Source: Bifidobacterium breve (GTDB lineage Bacteria > Actinomycetota > Thermoleophilia > Solirubrobacterales > Solirubrobacteraceae). From it: a stretch of 45,738 nucleotides of DNA. The notes under the pieces were generated by a model that did no database searches, was not told the origin of the DNA, and saw only the letters and a list, made by a program, of their open reading frames with translations. Of this stretch, positions 24,457-33,153 are shown piece after piece (position 1 is the first letter of the stretch; every line of letters begins with the position of its first letter). Position numbers and translations under genes: made by a program. The stretch lies in NCBI GenBank assembly GCA_945878865.1, contig CAMCUD010000032.1, positions 1-45,738 of the forward strand. Reading direction: 5' to 3'.

Positions 24457-25376
24457 GCACCGGCCAGGAAGTCCGGCAGCCACGTGCGCAGGTCGCGCTG
24501 CCAGTACGGCCAGGAGTGCGTGCCGCTGCCGTAGGCGTTCCAGACGTGGGGGATGCCGAGCGCGGCGAGGCGCTGGTGCATGCGCACGCCCGCGCCGTGC
24601 ATCTGGTCCTCGACGGGGTCGCCGAGCGAGAACCGGTCCAGCGGACCCGGCCGCCCGGTGCCGACCGCGAGGATCACCCTGGTGCCGCGGAGCCGATCGG
24701 CGAGGTGAACCGGGTCGTGCGCCCGCCAGACGAACCGCTGCGCGACCGGATCGCCGAACGGCCCGAACGGTCGGCCCAGCATGACCGCGGCCTCGGCCGT
24801 GATCGTCGTCTGCGTCGCGGGATTGCGGATGATGTCCAGCGCGCCGGAGAAGCTCGCCGCCCAGCCGTAGACCCCGGGGTTGCGCGCCGCGTAGCTCATC
24901 GCCCCGAACCCGCCCATCGAGAGGCCGGCGATCCCGCGGGCCCGGCGGTCGTCGATCGTCCGGTACGTCGCGTCGACCCACGCGACGAGCTCGCGGACGT
25001 GGAACGTCTCGTACTTCGGCGTGCCGCCGCGACCCCCGTTCCACCAGTCGGTGTACCAGCCGCCGATCCCGCCCTCGGGCATGACGACGATGACGTCGCG
25101 CCCCGCGGTGATCCGCTCGACGTCGCCCTGCCCGATCCAGTCCAGGGACTTCCCGAGCCCGCCGTGCAGGAGATAGAGCACCGGGTAGCGCCGCTCCGGG
25201 TGGGCGGCGTAGCCGTCGGGCAGCAGGACGTAGGCCTGGCCGCCTTCACGCAGCGCGGACGTCGAGAACCGGACGTCCGTCAGGCGCGGGGCGACGGGCT
25301 TTGTCGCGGTGACCGTCAGCGCGTGAGCGGGCTGCGCGACGACGAGCGCGAGCGCGAGGCCGAGCAGCCACCTCAT
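24444..25376 (-). CDS. Secreted Ag85-fold esterase (alpha/beta hydrolase)
   Basis: A 310-aa exported hydrolase. A signal peptide ends near PAHA (residue 19). The oxyanion segment LLHGG (69-73), the nucleophile Ser153 in GIAGLSMGGFGAMSYAARNP (20 residues) and a C-terminal His in GTHSWPYW fit the esterase D/antigen-85 fold. Family members are carboxylesterases, S-formylglutathione hydrolases and, in mycolata, mycolyltransferases; no mycolate genes are seen here. Its start overlaps the TetR stop (ATGA), so it is cotranscribed with that regulator. Confidence 0.88.
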   Translation of the reverse strand: MRWLLGLALALVVAQPAHALTVTATKPVAPRLTDVRFSTSALREGGQAYVLLPDGYAAHPERRYPVLYLLHGGLGKSLDWIGQGDVERITAGRDVIVVMPEGGIGGWYTDWWNGGRGGTPKYETFHVRELVAWVDATYRTIDDRRARGIAGLSMGGFGAMSYAARNPGVYGWAASFSGALDIIRNPATQTTITAEAAVMLGRPFGPFGDPVAQRFVWRAHDPVHLADRLRGTRVILAVGTGRPGPLDRFSLGDPVEDQMHGAGVRMHQRLAALGIPHVWNAYGSGTHSWPYWQRDLRTWLPDFLAGAQPG

Positions 25377-25978
25377 CGCGCGAGCATCCGGTGGGCGACG
25401 TCCAGCAGCGGGCCGTGGAGCGCGGGCAGCTCGTCAGCCCGGCCCGCGGCGACCCGCTCGGTCACCATCGCGCTGACCGCGGCGACGAAGGCCTCCGCCG
25501 CGAACCGGTCGTGACTCGGAACGTCGAGCGCCTCGACCACGAGATCGACGAAGCCGATACGCAGCGCGTCGCGCCGGCCGAGCGCCTCGGGCCCGACGGC
25601 GTAGATCTCGACGAGGCAGGTGCGCGCCGTCGTCGGATTCGCCGCGAGGACACGGAGGTAGACCTCGAGTGCGCGACCGAAGGCCGTGAACGGCGGCTCG
25701 TCTCCCGCCGCGGCGCGCGCGGCGCGCATCGCGCCCTGGAACGCCATGACGCCTTCGTCGTACGCCGCCAGAAAGCAGTCCTCCTTGTCGCGGAAGTGCT
25801 CGTAGAACGTCTCGCGCGAGACCCGCGCGCGCCGCAGGACGTCCGCGACCGAGGTGCGGACGTAGCCCCGCTCGGCCACGGCCTCGGCCATGCCCTGCAG
25901 CAGCCTCGTGCGCTGGGAGCGCACGACGGTCTCACGGCTGAGGCCGTGGCGTCCGCGGGGCAGCTGCTCGGTGGCCAT
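25373..25978 (-). CDS. TetR-family repressor
   Basis: A 201-aa TetR regulator with a helix-turn-helix at residues about 40-66 (VADVLRRARVSRETFYEHFR) and a TetR_C-like helical ligand domain. It is the first gene of a two-gene operon with the Ag85-fold esterase (ATGA overlap). It faces the GH3 glycosidase gene, and the 69-bp gap contains two tandem GAACA-type palindromes, so it probably represses both its own operon and the glycosidase gene. Confidence 0.91.
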   Translation of the reverse strand: MATEQLPRGRHGLSRETVVRSQRTRLLQGMAEAVAERGYVRTSVADVLRRARVSRETFYEHFRDKEDCFLAAYDEGVMAFQGAMRAARAAAGDEPPFTAFGRALEVYLRVLAANPTTARTCLVEIYAVGPEALGRRDALRIGFVDLVVEALDVPSHDRFAAEAFVAAVSAMVTERVAAGRADELPALHGPLLDVAHRMLAR

Positions 25979-26000
25979 ACGGCGACGCTACCACGTTTGG

Positions 26001-26014
26001 GAACACGAATGTTC
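26001..26014. promoter_or_regulatory. TetR operator 1
   Basis: GAACACGAATGTTC: 5-bp arms GAACA/TGTTC around a CGAA core. It lies 23 bp from the TetR ATG. Confidence 0.62.
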
Positions 26015-26019
26015 GCCAT

Positions 26020-26033
26020 GAACATCGATGTTC
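26020..26033. promoter_or_regulatory. TetR operator 2
   Basis: GAACATCGATGTTC is a perfect 14-bp palindrome with the same arms as operator 1, 19 bp away centre to centre. It ends 14 bp before the GH3 ATG. Confidence 0.72.
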
Positions 26034-26047
26034 GCTATGGTCGGCGC

Positions 26048-28177
26048 ATGCTGCCTGGGAGGAGGGCGCGCACCGCATTCGCGGTCGCCGCCGCATGCAC
26101 GTTTGTCCCCACCGCGACCGCCGGCGCGGCCGCCTGCACGGATGCCGCGGGGAAGCCCTGGTGCGATCGGACGCTCAGCGCCGACGCGCGGGCTCGCGCA
26201 CTCGTCGCCGACCTGACCGGTGACGAGAAGATCCGACTGCTCGCCGGAACGCACCCCGGCATTCGGGCCGGTGCGATCCCGGGCATCCCGCGGCTCGGCG
26301 TCCCGATCGGCTACGTCGACGGCAGCACCGTCGGCTCCGGCCAGCCGGTGAGCGCCGACGGGCGGCTCGGGGGCAAGGACCCGGCGACGCAGATGCCGTC
26401 GGGCAGCCTGCTCGCCGCGACCTTCGACCCCGAGCTCGCGCGTCGCGCCGGCGCGACCGTCGGCGACGAGTCGCGCCGCAAGGGCAACGTCGGCATCCTC
26501 GGCCCGGCGGCCGACGTCATGCGCGTCGCGTACTCCGGCCGCGCATGGGAGTCCTTCGGCGAGGACCCGGACCTCAACGGCGCGATGGCCGCCTCGTGGA
26601 TCAAGGGCGCCGAGTCGGCCGGCGTCTTCACCTCGCTCAAGCACTTCGCCGTCAACAGCCAGGAGGGCGTCGGCTACGGCCGTCCGGCGGTGCCGCTCGG
26701 CCTCGGCGTCCAGGGCAGCCGGCATCTCTTCAACGCGATCGTCTCCGAGCGCGCGCTGCGCGAGATCTACCTCGCGCCGTTCGAGGAGGCGATCCGCGAG
26801 GGCCGCCCAGGCTCGGTGATGTGCGCCTACAACCGCATCAACGGCCAGTACGCCTGCGCGCACCGCCACCTCCTCGCCGACGTGCTGCGCGGCGACTGGG
26901 GCTACGACGGCCTCGTGATGAGCGACTGGATCGCCGGCGCCCATCCGTGGGACGTCGTCGCGCACCTGCGCAACGGCCTCGACCTGGAGATGCCCGCCGC
27001 CTCGACCTACAGCGGCGCGCTCATCAAGCCGCTGCTGCGGCTCGGCGTCGTGCGCTGGCCGCTCATCGACGACCACGTCCGGCGGATCCTGCGCGCCGAG
27101 ATCGACGCCGGCATCCTCGACGACCCGCCCAGCGAGAAGCCGATCGACGTCGACGCGCACGACGCCGTCGCACGGGAGGTCGCCGAGGGCGGCCTGGTCC
27201 TCCTGCGCAACACCGGCGTGCTGCCGCTGCGCCCGGGCACGCGGATCGCGGTGCTCGGGCCGGCGGCGCGGAAGTCGGCCAGCGGCGGGGGCTCGGGATC
27301 GGTGCGCCCCTTCCGCACCGTGTCCGTCGCCGACGCGCTGACGGCCCGCGGCAACGCGGTCGTCGACACCACGCGCGACCGCGCGCGCGCCGCTGCGGTC
27401 GCGCGCACGGCCGACGTCGCGGTCGTCGTGGTCCGCGACTACGAGACGGAGGGCGCCGACCGCGCCTGCCTCACGCTGCGCTGCCCGCCGGACTACGGCG
27501 ATCAGGACGCGCTCATCGAGGCAGTCGCCGCGGCGCAGCCGAAGACGGTGGTCGTCCAGGAGACCGGGGCGCCGGTTCTCACCCCCTGGCGCGATCGGGT
27601 CGCCGGCCTGCTGCAGGCGTGGTACCCGGGGCAGTCGGGCGGGTCGGCAATCGCCAGTGTGCTGTACGGCGATGTCGACCCGTCCGGCCGCCTGCCGATG
27701 ACGTTCCCCGTTCGGGAGGCTGACCTGCCGACTGCGGGCTCGCGCCTGCGGTACCCCGGCGACGCCGCGCAGAACGTCCGCTACGACGAGGGCGTGCTCG
27801 TGGGCTACCGCTGGTACGACGCACGGGGGATCCAGCCCGCGTACCCCTTCGGCTTCGGGCTGTCGTACACGTCGTTCGCGTTCTCGGACCTCGCGATCGA
27901 CGGCACGCGCGTGACGTTCACCGTGCGCAACACGGGCGCGCGACGGGGCGCCGCGGTGCCGCAGCTGTACGTGGGGCTGCCAGGCGGCCCGCCGTGGCAG
28001 CTGCGCGGCTTCAAGAAGGTGTGGCTCGACCCGGGAGCCTCGGAGACGGTCACGCTCACGCTGACCGACCGGGACCTGTCGTCGTGGGACGGCGGTTGGA
28101 AGCGCGCGGCATGCGCGAAGGTCGCCGTCGGCGCGTCTTCCCGCGACCTCCCGCTGAAGGGCAGCACCTGCCCGTAG
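26048..28177 (+). CDS. Secreted glycoside hydrolase family 3 (beta-glucosidase-like)
   Basis: A 709-aa exported GH3 enzyme. A signal peptide ends near AGAA (residues 1-29). The TIM-barrel domain has KHF (198-200) and the nucleophile Asp293 in DGLVMSDW. The second domain (alpha/beta sandwich) holds GGGSGSVRP, and a C-terminal fibronectin-III-like domain follows (YPFGFGLSYTSFAF, then FTVRNTGARRG). It would release terminal beta-linked sugars outside the cell; the precise glycoside is unknown. ATG 26048 is chosen because earlier in-frame ATGs lie inside the tandem operators. It is likely repressed by the divergent TetR. Confidence 0.92.
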   Translation: MLPGRRARTAFAVAAACTFVPTATAGAAACTDAAGKPWCDRTLSADARARALVADLTGDEKIRLLAGTHPGIRAGAIPGIPRLGVPIGYVDGSTVGSGQPVSADGRLGGKDPATQMPSGSLLAATFDPELARRAGATVGDESRRKGNVGILGPAADVMRVAYSGRAWESFGEDPDLNGAMAASWIKGAESAGVFTSLKHFAVNSQEGVGYGRPAVPLGLGVQGSRHLFNAIVSERALREIYLAPFEEAIREGRPGSVMCAYNRINGQYACAHRHLLADVLRGDWGYDGLVMSDWIAGAHPWDVVAHLRNGLDLEMPAASTYSGALIKPLLRLGVVRWPLIDDHVRRILRAEIDAGILDDPPSEKPIDVDAHDAVAREVAEGGLVLLRNTGVLPLRPGTRIAVLGPAARKSASGGGSGSVRPFRTVSVADALTARGNAVVDTTRDRARAAAVARTADVAVVVVRDYETEGADRACLTLRCPPDYGDQDALIEAVAAAQPKTVVVQETGAPVLTPWRDRVAGLLQAWYPGQSGGSAIASVLYGDVDPSGRLPMTFPVREADLPTAGSRLRYPGDAAQNVRYDEGVLVGYRWYDARGIQPAYPFGFGLSYTSFAFSDLAIDGTRVTFTVRNTGARRGAAVPQLYVGLPGGPPWQLRGFKKVWLDPGASETVTLTLTDRDLSSWDGGWKRAACAKVAVGASSRDLPLKGSTCP

Positions 28178-28217
28178 CCCGTGTTTGTGGAGCGGTGGAA
28201 CCGGACATGGCGGCAGC

Positions 28218-28919
28218 ATGTTCGGTTCTTCCCGTTGCCTCCTCGCCCTCGCGGGCGCCGTCACGACGACGGCTCTGATCTCCGCCTCCGCTGACGCCGC
28301 GACCGTCAGCCTGAACAAGCCGTGCTACGGAAAGATCCCGCTCGGCGCGTCCGAGCCGGTCGTCGCGACGATCACCGGTGGGACGCCGAACGGCCGCTTC
28401 CAGCTCATCTTCTCCGTGCCGGGGAAGGCGTCCGGCACCGCCGGCTCGCAGAGCGGCGACTTCGACGCCGCGGGCAACGCCGTCGTCACGTACGAGAGCA
28501 TCCACCCGCCGCGCACGACGATCGATCCGAGCCGTGGCCAGACGATCAACGTCTCGATCACCGACTACGGCGCGGGCGGCGTCGAGCAGCCGGCCGGCAG
28601 CTTCCAGGTGACGACCGTCGCGCTCGACGTGGCGACGCGGCCGAGCAACCCGCGACGCAAGCGCGCCGTCAAGGTCTCCGGGACGCCGTTCGCCAACCAG
28701 ACGCTGTACGGCTTCGTCACGAAGTCGAACAGCACGCGCGTGCTGCGGAAGTTCAAGATCGGCAAGGGCAACGCGTGCGGGTACGCCGAGCGACGCGCGG
28801 TCGTGGCGCCGCGGAGCTTTCGCACCGGCTCGTACCGGCTGTACGTCAACGCCGGGTCCAAGCTGAACAAGGACCTGGCGCTGTGGTCGTCGTTCCGGAT
28901 CACCCGCCGGCTGTTCTAG
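28218..28919 (+). CDS. Secreted Ig-like beta protein, unrecognised
   Basis: A 233-aa exported protein. Its signal peptide ends near ADAA (residue about 29). The rest looks like two beta-sandwich domains with conserved small motifs (SLNKPCYG, GGTPNGRFQLIF; later GTPFANQTLYGFV and SFRTGSYRLYVNAG). Single Cys residues in each domain may form a disulfide. I know no function; similar secreted proteins are common in Thermoleophilia. It follows the GH3 gene by 40 bp in the same direction. Its stop overlaps that of the convergent VapC gene. Confidence 0.7.
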   Translation: MFGSSRCLLALAGAVTTTALISASADAATVSLNKPCYGKIPLGASEPVVATITGGTPNGRFQLIFSVPGKASGTAGSQSGDFDAAGNAVVTYESIHPPRTTIDPSRGQTINVSITDYGAGGVEQPAGSFQVTTVALDVATRPSNPRRKRAVKVSGTPFANQTLYGFVTKSNSTRVLRKFKIGKGNACGYAERRAVVAPRSFRTGSYRLYVNAGSKLNKDLALWSSFRITRRLF

Positions 28920-29305
28920 GCGAGACGCGAGACGCGAACTCCGGCGACCTCGGCGAGCGCCGCCTGGGCGTGGTCGAGCGTGTGCAGCACGCGCTCGGTC
29001 ACGAGCGCGGTCGCGATGATCAGCAGGTCCGTGGCCTTCGCCGTCCGCCCGGCTGTGCGGGCGGCGGCGAGGACCGCGCCGTAGCCATCGGCGACCGTCT
29101 CGTCCACGGGGATCGCGACGAACGCCGCCCGCACGGCGTCGAGCCGCGCCGACCGCGCTGCCGTCGTCGCCCCGCGCGCGAGGAGCACCCCTGCGCGCAG
29201 CTCTCCGAGCGAGACCACCGAGATCGCCGCCGTGTCCGGCAGCGTGAGCGCCCCCGCCTCGTCGGCGGCGATCAGCACGCTCGTGTCAAGTAGGTGGCCG
29301 CTCAC
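28916..29305 (-). CDS. vapC: VapC-type PIN-domain toxin
   Basis: A 129-aa PIN ribonuclease of normal length. The acidic metal site is visible: Asp7 in LLDTSVLIAADE, the Glu in SLGELRAGVLLA, and the Asp in KATDLLIIATAL. It would cut RNA (often tRNA) when not bound by its antitoxin. GTG 29305 overlaps the antitoxin stop (GTGA), as usual in such pairs. An upstream in-frame extension is antisense-like and unlikely. Confidence 0.9.
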   Translation of the reverse strand: MSGHLLDTSVLIAADEAGALTLPDTAAISVVSLGELRAGVLLARGATTAARSARLDAVRAAFVAIPVDETVADGYGAVLAAARTAGRTAKATDLLIIATALVTERVLHTLDHAQAALAEVAGVRVSRLA

Positions 29306-29559
29306 GCGTCCGGCCAAGGGTCGCCGACCGGGGCCTCGGTCTCGTCCAACTCGCGAGCCAGGTCCGTGTCGATCGGCGAGGCGAGGATCCGGCGGAGCGT
29401 CGCGCGATCGACGTCCACCCGCGGCCCCTCGGGCGGCCCGAGCCGCGCCACGGGCCGCCCGCGCACCGTGACGGTGAACGTCTCGCCCGCTTCGGCCGCG
29501 CGCAGGACCGCCGCGATGTTGTTGCGCAACTCGCGCTGGGGAATCATGCGATCGGCCAT
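29302..29559 (-). CDS. vapB: Phd/YefM-family antitoxin (VapB role)
   Basis: An 85-aa Phd/YefM-type antitoxin: an N-terminal DNA-binding and dimerisation half (RMIPQRELRNNIAAVLRAAE, then ETFTVTVRGRPVARL) and an acidic C-terminal tail that would bind the toxin (DTDLARELDETEAPVGDP). It precedes VapC by a GTGA overlap. A perfect inverted repeat sits directly before its ATG and is the likely site of autorepression by the complex. The symbol reflects role, not orthology. Confidence 0.9.
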   Translation of the reverse strand: MADRMIPQRELRNNIAAVLRAAEAGETFTVTVRGRPVARLGPPEGPRVDVDRATLRRILASPIDTDLARELDETEAPVGDPWPDA

Positions 29560-29560
29560 C

Positions 29561-29577
29561 TGCTACGGACCGTAGCA
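29561..29577. promoter_or_regulatory. Toxin-antitoxin operator
   Basis: TGCTACGGACCGTAGCA has perfect 8-bp arms around one A, and ends 2 bp before the antitoxin ATG on the minus strand. It also touches the stop codon of the upstream small gene. Confidence 0.7.
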
Positions 29578-29904
29578 CTAGCGGTGCCCGCCCCTGCGCG
29601 CCCGCCGCTCGGCGCGGTTGCGCGGCGGCGGGTCGTGCGGCGCGAGGAGGATCTCGCGCATCAGCGTGTCGATCGCGTCGGCCGCCAGCCGCGCGCCGAT
29701 CTCGACGTCCTCGGCCGCGTGACGCTCGGTCAGCGGCTCCAGCGTGCCGCGGATGAGCGACGTGAGGATCGCGGTGATCTCCGAGTACGACGGCTCGTTC
29801 GGCGAGGACGCCATGTGATCGACGATCTGCGTCGAGGCGGCCGTCCAGCTGACCAGCGCGGAGGTCAGGACGTCGAGGGGATGCGGGGAGGTCGAATGGT
29901 TCAT
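29578..29904 (-). CDS. Unrecognised 108-aa protein
   Basis: A small gene with GGAGG 3 bp before its ATG. The protein has a helical middle (SYSEITAILTSLIRGTLEPL) and a strongly basic C-terminal tail (RNRAERRARRGGHR). No family is recognised, and there is no signal peptide or membrane helix. It lies between ileS and the VapBC pair, in the same direction as both. The operator of the toxin-antitoxin pair begins at its stop codon. Confidence 0.6.
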   Translation of the reverse strand: MNHSTSPHPLDVLTSALVSWTAASTQIVDHMASSPNEPSYSEITAILTSLIRGTLEPLTERHAAEDVEIGARLAADAIDTLMREILLAPHDPPPRNRAERRARRGGHR

Positions 29905-29920
29905 GACCTCCAGAGGGCGT

Positions 29921-29942
29921 GGGAGGCGAAAACTCGCCCCCC
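29921..29942 (-). terminator. Weak hairpin after ileS
   Basis: GGCGA, loop AAAC, TCGCC, extended by three more G-C pairs past one mismatch, in the gap after the ileS stop (minus strand). No T-tract follows. Confidence 0.35.
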
Positions 29943-29949
29943 TTTGCGG

Positions 29950-32900
29950 TCAGGCGGACGCGCGCTGGACGGCGATGTGCAGCTCGCGACCCTCGATCTT
30001 CGCCGGCGCGCCGTTGGTCGCGCCGTCGTACGAGACCGTCGTCGCGAGCGTCTCGCCCGCCACGTACGCCTCGTGCGCGCGGATCGCCGCAAGCAGCTCG
30101 TCGTCACCGCCGAGGGCCAGCGAGATCCGGTCCTCGACCTCGAGTCCCGCGTCCTTGCGCGCGTTCTGGATCGCACGCACCGCGTCGCGCGCCATGCCCT
30201 CGCGCAGCAGCTCGTCGTCGAGCGCGAGATCAAGCGCCACCGCGTGCGAGCCCTCGCGCTCGAGCTGGTAGCCCTCGAGCGGCTGCATCGCCAGCGACAG
30301 CTCGTCACTCGTCAGCGTGTGGTCCTTGCCCTCGATCGAGATGCCGACCTCGCCACCGCCGCGCAGCGCGCTGGCCACCGACACCGGGTCGAGCGCCGCG
30401 ACCGCCGCGGCGACCTGGGGCATCGCCTTGCCGAACTTCGGCCCGAGCGCGCGGTAGTTGGGCTTGACCTCGTAGGAGCCGAGCTCGTCGGCCTCCTCGA
30501 CGAAGCGCAGCTCCTTGACGTTGAGCTCGTCGCGGACGATCTCGCTGAGCCCCTCGATCGCGGTGCGCTCGCGGCCGGCGGCCACGACGACGGCTTCGCG
30601 CAGCGGCTGGCGGATCTTGATCTTCGCCCCGCCGCGGGCGGCCAAGCCCAGGCGCACCGTCTCGCGCGCGGTCGCCATCGCGAACTCGAGCTCCTCGTCG
30701 CGGGCGCTCGCATCGGCGACCGGGAAGTCCGTGAGGTGAACCGACGGCTCGCTGCCGTCGAGGTTCTCGTAGATCGCGTCGGCGATGAACGGCGTGAACG
30801 GCGCGAGGAGCTTCGACACCTCGACGAGGACGTCGCGCAGCGTCGCGAGCGCCACCGGATCGCCGTCCCAGAAGCGGCGGCGCGAGCGGCGCACGTACCA
30901 GTTGGAGAGATCGTCGACGAACGCGGCGATCGCGCGCCCGGCGAACGTCGCGTCGTAGGCCTCGAGCCGCTCGGCGACCTCCTCGGTCGTCGCGGCCAGG
31001 CGCGAGCGGATCCAGCGGTCGAGCTCGGTGGGCTCGCCGTCGCCGGCCTGCCCGTCCCAATCCGACGCGTTCGCGTACAGCGTGAGGAACCCGTACGTGT
31101 TCCACAGCTGGCGCAGGAAGAGCCGCACGCCCTCGCCGATCGCCTCCATGGAGAAGCGGTAGCCGTCCCACGGCTGCTTGCTCGTGAAGAAGTACCAGCG
31201 CAGCGCGTCGGCGCCGAAGCGATCGATCGGCTCGTCGGGGACGACGATGTTCCCCTTCGACTTGGACATCTTCTGCCCGTGCTCATCGAGGATGAGGCCG
31301 AGGCAGACGACGTTGTCGTACGGGTTCTCATCGCGCAGCAGCACGCTGATCGCCAGCAGCGAGTAGAACCAGCCGCGGGTCTGGTCCAGCGCCTCGCAGA
31401 CGAAGTCGGCGTGCGCGTGGCGCTCGTATTCGTCCTCGTTCTGATGGGGCGCACCCCACTGCGCGAACGGCATGGCGCCGGAGTCGAACCACACGTCGAT
31501 GACCTCGGGCACGCGGTGCGCGGTCTTCCCGGTGGTCGGTGACGGGAACGTGATGTCGTCGACGAACGGGCGGTGCGGGTCGTCGAGCTTCACCCCGGAG
31601 AGCTCTTCCAGCTCGGCGAGCGAGCCGACGACCGTGATCGACCCGTCCTCGCAGCGCCACACCGGGAGCGGCGTGCCCCAGTAGCGCTCGCGGGAGAGTG
31701 CCCAGTCGACGTTGTTGCCGAGCCAGTCGCCGAAGCGGCCGTGCTTGATGTGCGGCGGGTGCCAGTCGACCTTCTCGTTGGCGTCGAGGAGGTTCTGCCG
31801 CAGCTGGCTCGTCTTGATGTACCAGGACGGCTTGGCGTAGTACAGGAGCGGGGTGCCGCAGCGCCAGCAGTGCGGGTAGGAGTGCTCGTAGTCCTCGCGC
31901 CGCAGCAGCTTGCCGCGGCGCGTGAGGTCATCGATGAGGTCGTTGTCGGCGTCCTTGACGAAGCGGCCGGCGTACTTGCCGATGCGCTCGTCGTACGTGC
32001 CGTCGAGCTTGACCGGGTTGACGACGGTCAGGCCGTACTGGAGCCCCAGCTGGTAGTCGTCCTCGCCGAACGCGATCGCGGTGTGGACGATGCCCGTGCC
32101 GTCGTCGGCGGTGACGAAGTCGGCGAGCAGCACCGTGTGCCCGCGCTCGCCGTACTCCTTGGCGGGCAGGAACGGGAACGGCGGCTCGTAGCGCACGCCG
32201 TCCAGCGCGGCCCCGGGGAACTTCTCGAGAATCTGGACGTCTTCGCCGAGGACCTTCTCGACGAGGCTTTCAGCCAGGATCACCGGCGCCTCGAGCGCGC
32301 CCGTCTTCGCGCGCACGTACGTCAGCTCGGGGTGCACCGCGGCGGCGGCGTTGCTGACGAGCGTCCAGGGTGTCGTCGTCCACGCGAGCAGCTCGTCGCC
32401 GCGCTGCGCCGGGCCGCCGTCCTCGATCACCGGAAAGCGGACGTAGACCGACGGGTCGATGACGTCCTTGTAGCCCTGGGCGACCTCGTGGCTGGAGAGC
32501 GCGGTGCCGCAGCGCGGGCAGTACGGGACGACCCGGTGGCCCTCGTAGAGCAGGTCCTTCTCGTGGATCGTCTTCAGCGCCGCCCACACCGACTCGACGT
32601 AGCTCGCGTCCATCGTGCGGTACGCGTCGTCGAGGTCGACCCAGAAGCCGATGCGCTCGGTCAGCCGATCCCAGTCCTCGAGGAACTCCGAGACGCTCGC
32701 GCGGCACTTCGCGTTGAACTCCGCGATGCCGTACTCCTCGATCTCGCTCTTGTTCGTGATCCCGAGCTGCTGCTCGACGGCGATCTCGACCGGCAGGCCG
32801 TGGCAATCCCAGCCGCCCTTGCGCGTGACGTGCTTGCCGCGCATGGTGTGGAACCGGGGGAAGATGTCCTTGAAGACGCGGCTCAGGACGTGGTGCGTGC

Positions 32901-33066
32901 CCGGCCGGCCGTTCGCCGTGGGCGGGCCTTCCCAGAAGACGTACTCGGGCGCGCCCTCGCGGCGGCGCAGCGACTCGTGGAAGACGTCGCGCGCCTTCCA
33001 GCGAGCGAGCACGTCGTGCTCGAGCTCGGGGAAGGACTGGTTGGGGTCGACGGGCTGGAACGGCAC
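29950..33066 (-). CDS. ileS: Isoleucine--tRNA ligase
   Basis: A 1038-aa class I synthetase of normal length for IleRS. The HIGH motif appears as GTHH (residues 56-59, in TANGRPGTHHVLSR), as in many actinobacterial IleRS, and KMSKSKGN lies near residue 600. A CP1 editing domain lies between, and an anticodon-binding C-terminal part follows. Zinc-type Cys pairs are seen in YCPRCGTALSS and YPHCWRCGTPLL. It charges tRNA-Ile and edits Val. The start is a GTG at 33066; an in-frame TAG lies 12 bases upstream, and no ribosome site is visible, so the mRNA may be leaderless. No convincing T-box is present upstream. Confidence 0.97.
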   Translation of the reverse strand: MPFQPVDPNQSFPELEHDVLARWKARDVFHESLRRREGAPEYVFWEGPPTANGRPGTHHVLSRVFKDIFPRFHTMRGKHVTRKGGWDCHGLPVEIAVEQQLGITNKSEIEEYGIAEFNAKCRASVSEFLEDWDRLTERIGFWVDLDDAYRTMDASYVESVWAALKTIHEKDLLYEGHRVVPYCPRCGTALSSHEVAQGYKDVIDPSVYVRFPVIEDGGPAQRGDELLAWTTTPWTLVSNAAAAVHPELTYVRAKTGALEAPVILAESLVEKVLGEDVQILEKFPGAALDGVRYEPPFPFLPAKEYGERGHTVLLADFVTADDGTGIVHTAIAFGEDDYQLGLQYGLTVVNPVKLDGTYDERIGKYAGRFVKDADNDLIDDLTRRGKLLRREDYEHSYPHCWRCGTPLLYYAKPSWYIKTSQLRQNLLDANEKVDWHPPHIKHGRFGDWLGNNVDWALSRERYWGTPLPVWRCEDGSITVVGSLAELEELSGVKLDDPHRPFVDDITFPSPTTGKTAHRVPEVIDVWFDSGAMPFAQWGAPHQNEDEYERHAHADFVCEALDQTRGWFYSLLAISVLLRDENPYDNVVCLGLILDEHGQKMSKSKGNIVVPDEPIDRFGADALRWYFFTSKQPWDGYRFSMEAIGEGVRLFLRQLWNTYGFLTLYANASDWDGQAGDGEPTELDRWIRSRLAATTEEVAERLEAYDATFAGRAIAAFVDDLSNWYVRRSRRRFWDGDPVALATLRDVLVEVSKLLAPFTPFIADAIYENLDGSEPSVHLTDFPVADASARDEELEFAMATARETVRLGLAARGGAKIKIRQPLREAVVVAAGRERTAIEGLSEIVRDELNVKELRFVEEADELGSYEVKPNYRALGPKFGKAMPQVAAAVAALDPVSVASALRGGGEVGISIEGKDHTLTSDELSLAMQPLEGYQLEREGSHAVALDLALDDELLREGMARDAVRAIQNARKDAGLEVEDRISLALGGDDELLAAIRAHEAYVAGETLATTVSYDGATNGAPAKIEGRELHIAVQRASA

Positions 33067-33153
33067 GGGTGGTCGATTCTAGGTCCACCACGCGATGCGC
33101 CGTTGTGTCGCAAACCTGACAGACACGCCGCGTGAGACGGAGGAGCCTGAGAG

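Noticed and set aside
25391-26047. N-terminal extension of the GH3 gene
   Set aside because: It is antisense to the TetR gene and crosses both tandem operators. The signal peptide begins at 26048.
33067-33153. Possible T-box leader upstream of ileS
   Set aside because: The minus strand has TGGTGGACC and a short GGTGG/CCACC pairing, but the conserved TGGNACC bulge and a specifier stem are not present, and an in-frame TAG is only 12 bases from the GTG start.
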